NCBI GenBank assembly: GCA_001796785.1
Contig: MGNL01000076.1
Location: forward strand, 1 to 6,216
Length of the DNA: 6,216 bases
Reading direction: 5' to 3'
From: Chloroflexi bacterium RBG_16_51_16
Lineage (GTDB): Bacteria > Chloroflexota > Anaerolineae > Anaerolineales > Villigracilaceae
This document shows, in pieces, positions 6,202 through 6,216 of the stretch. The translations under genes and the position numbers were made by a program. The notes under the pieces were generated by a model that was not told the origin of the DNA, searched no databases, and was given only the letters and a program-made list of their open reading frames with translations. The number at the start of each line of letters is the position of its first letter. Within the stretch, counting starts at the first letter, position 1.

Positions 6202-6216
6202 GAGGTGGCCAATGGC
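6202..6216 (+). promoter_or_regulatory. Ribosome binding site and probable start codon of the next gene (cut by window edge)
   Basis: GAGGTG (6202-6207) matches the anti-SD of 16S rRNA and is followed after 4 nt by ATG (6212-6214) and GC at the edge. The spacing is slightly short. The rest of the gene is outside the window, so no product can be named. A competing start is the ATG at 6127-6129, whose different frame stays open to the edge but runs through the terminator hairpin. Confidence 0.45.

Overview
The window looks like chromosomal DNA of a Chloroflexota bacterium, most likely class Anaerolineae. I infer this from the style of the Mfd N-terminus, from two surface proteins of types I associate with that group (an Ig-like 'ITSP…WDT…DGDY' protein and a 'GGY…VPCG…C.DHSLIPV…DWYAP' lipoprotein-like protein), and from a stand-alone Roadblock/LC7 protein. 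This rests on recognition, not on a search. GC content is around half by eye. I see no insertion sequence, phage gene, CRISPR array, tRNA or rRNA.

Layout from left to right: the 3' end of a probable plus-strand gene (to 77); a minus-strand intrinsic terminator (154-189); then four minus-strand genes read right to left. In transcription order these are an Ig-like membrane-anchored protein (4977-5594), peptidyl-tRNA hydrolase pth (4362-4949), transcription-repair coupling factor mfd (919-4347) and a secreted TTR-like protein (209-877). The gaps between them are only 27, 14 and 41 nt. A good extended -10 promoter (5606-5634) precedes the first gene and the terminator follows the last, so the window appears to hold one complete transcription unit of about 5.4 kb.

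A 152-bp divergent intergenic region (5595-5746) separates this unit from a plus-strand Roadblock/LC7 gene (5747-6121). It carries two short perfect palindromes that could be operators. The Roadblock gene is followed by a strong terminator (6162-6201), which directly abuts a Shine-Dalgarno sequence and the ATG of what is probably the next gene, cut off by the window edge.

In function, pth and mfd are both housekeeping genes: Pth rescues peptidyl-tRNA released from stalled translation, and Mfd removes stalled RNA polymerase and recruits nucleotide excision repair. The pth-mfd adjacency is widespread in bacteria. The two flanking envelope proteins are of unknown function. I find no convincing new system. 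The most unusual points are the predicted near-leaderless start of the operon, the SD-less pth start behind a six-codon mini-ORF, the palindromes in the divergent promoter region, and the terminator that may act as an attenuator at the right edge.
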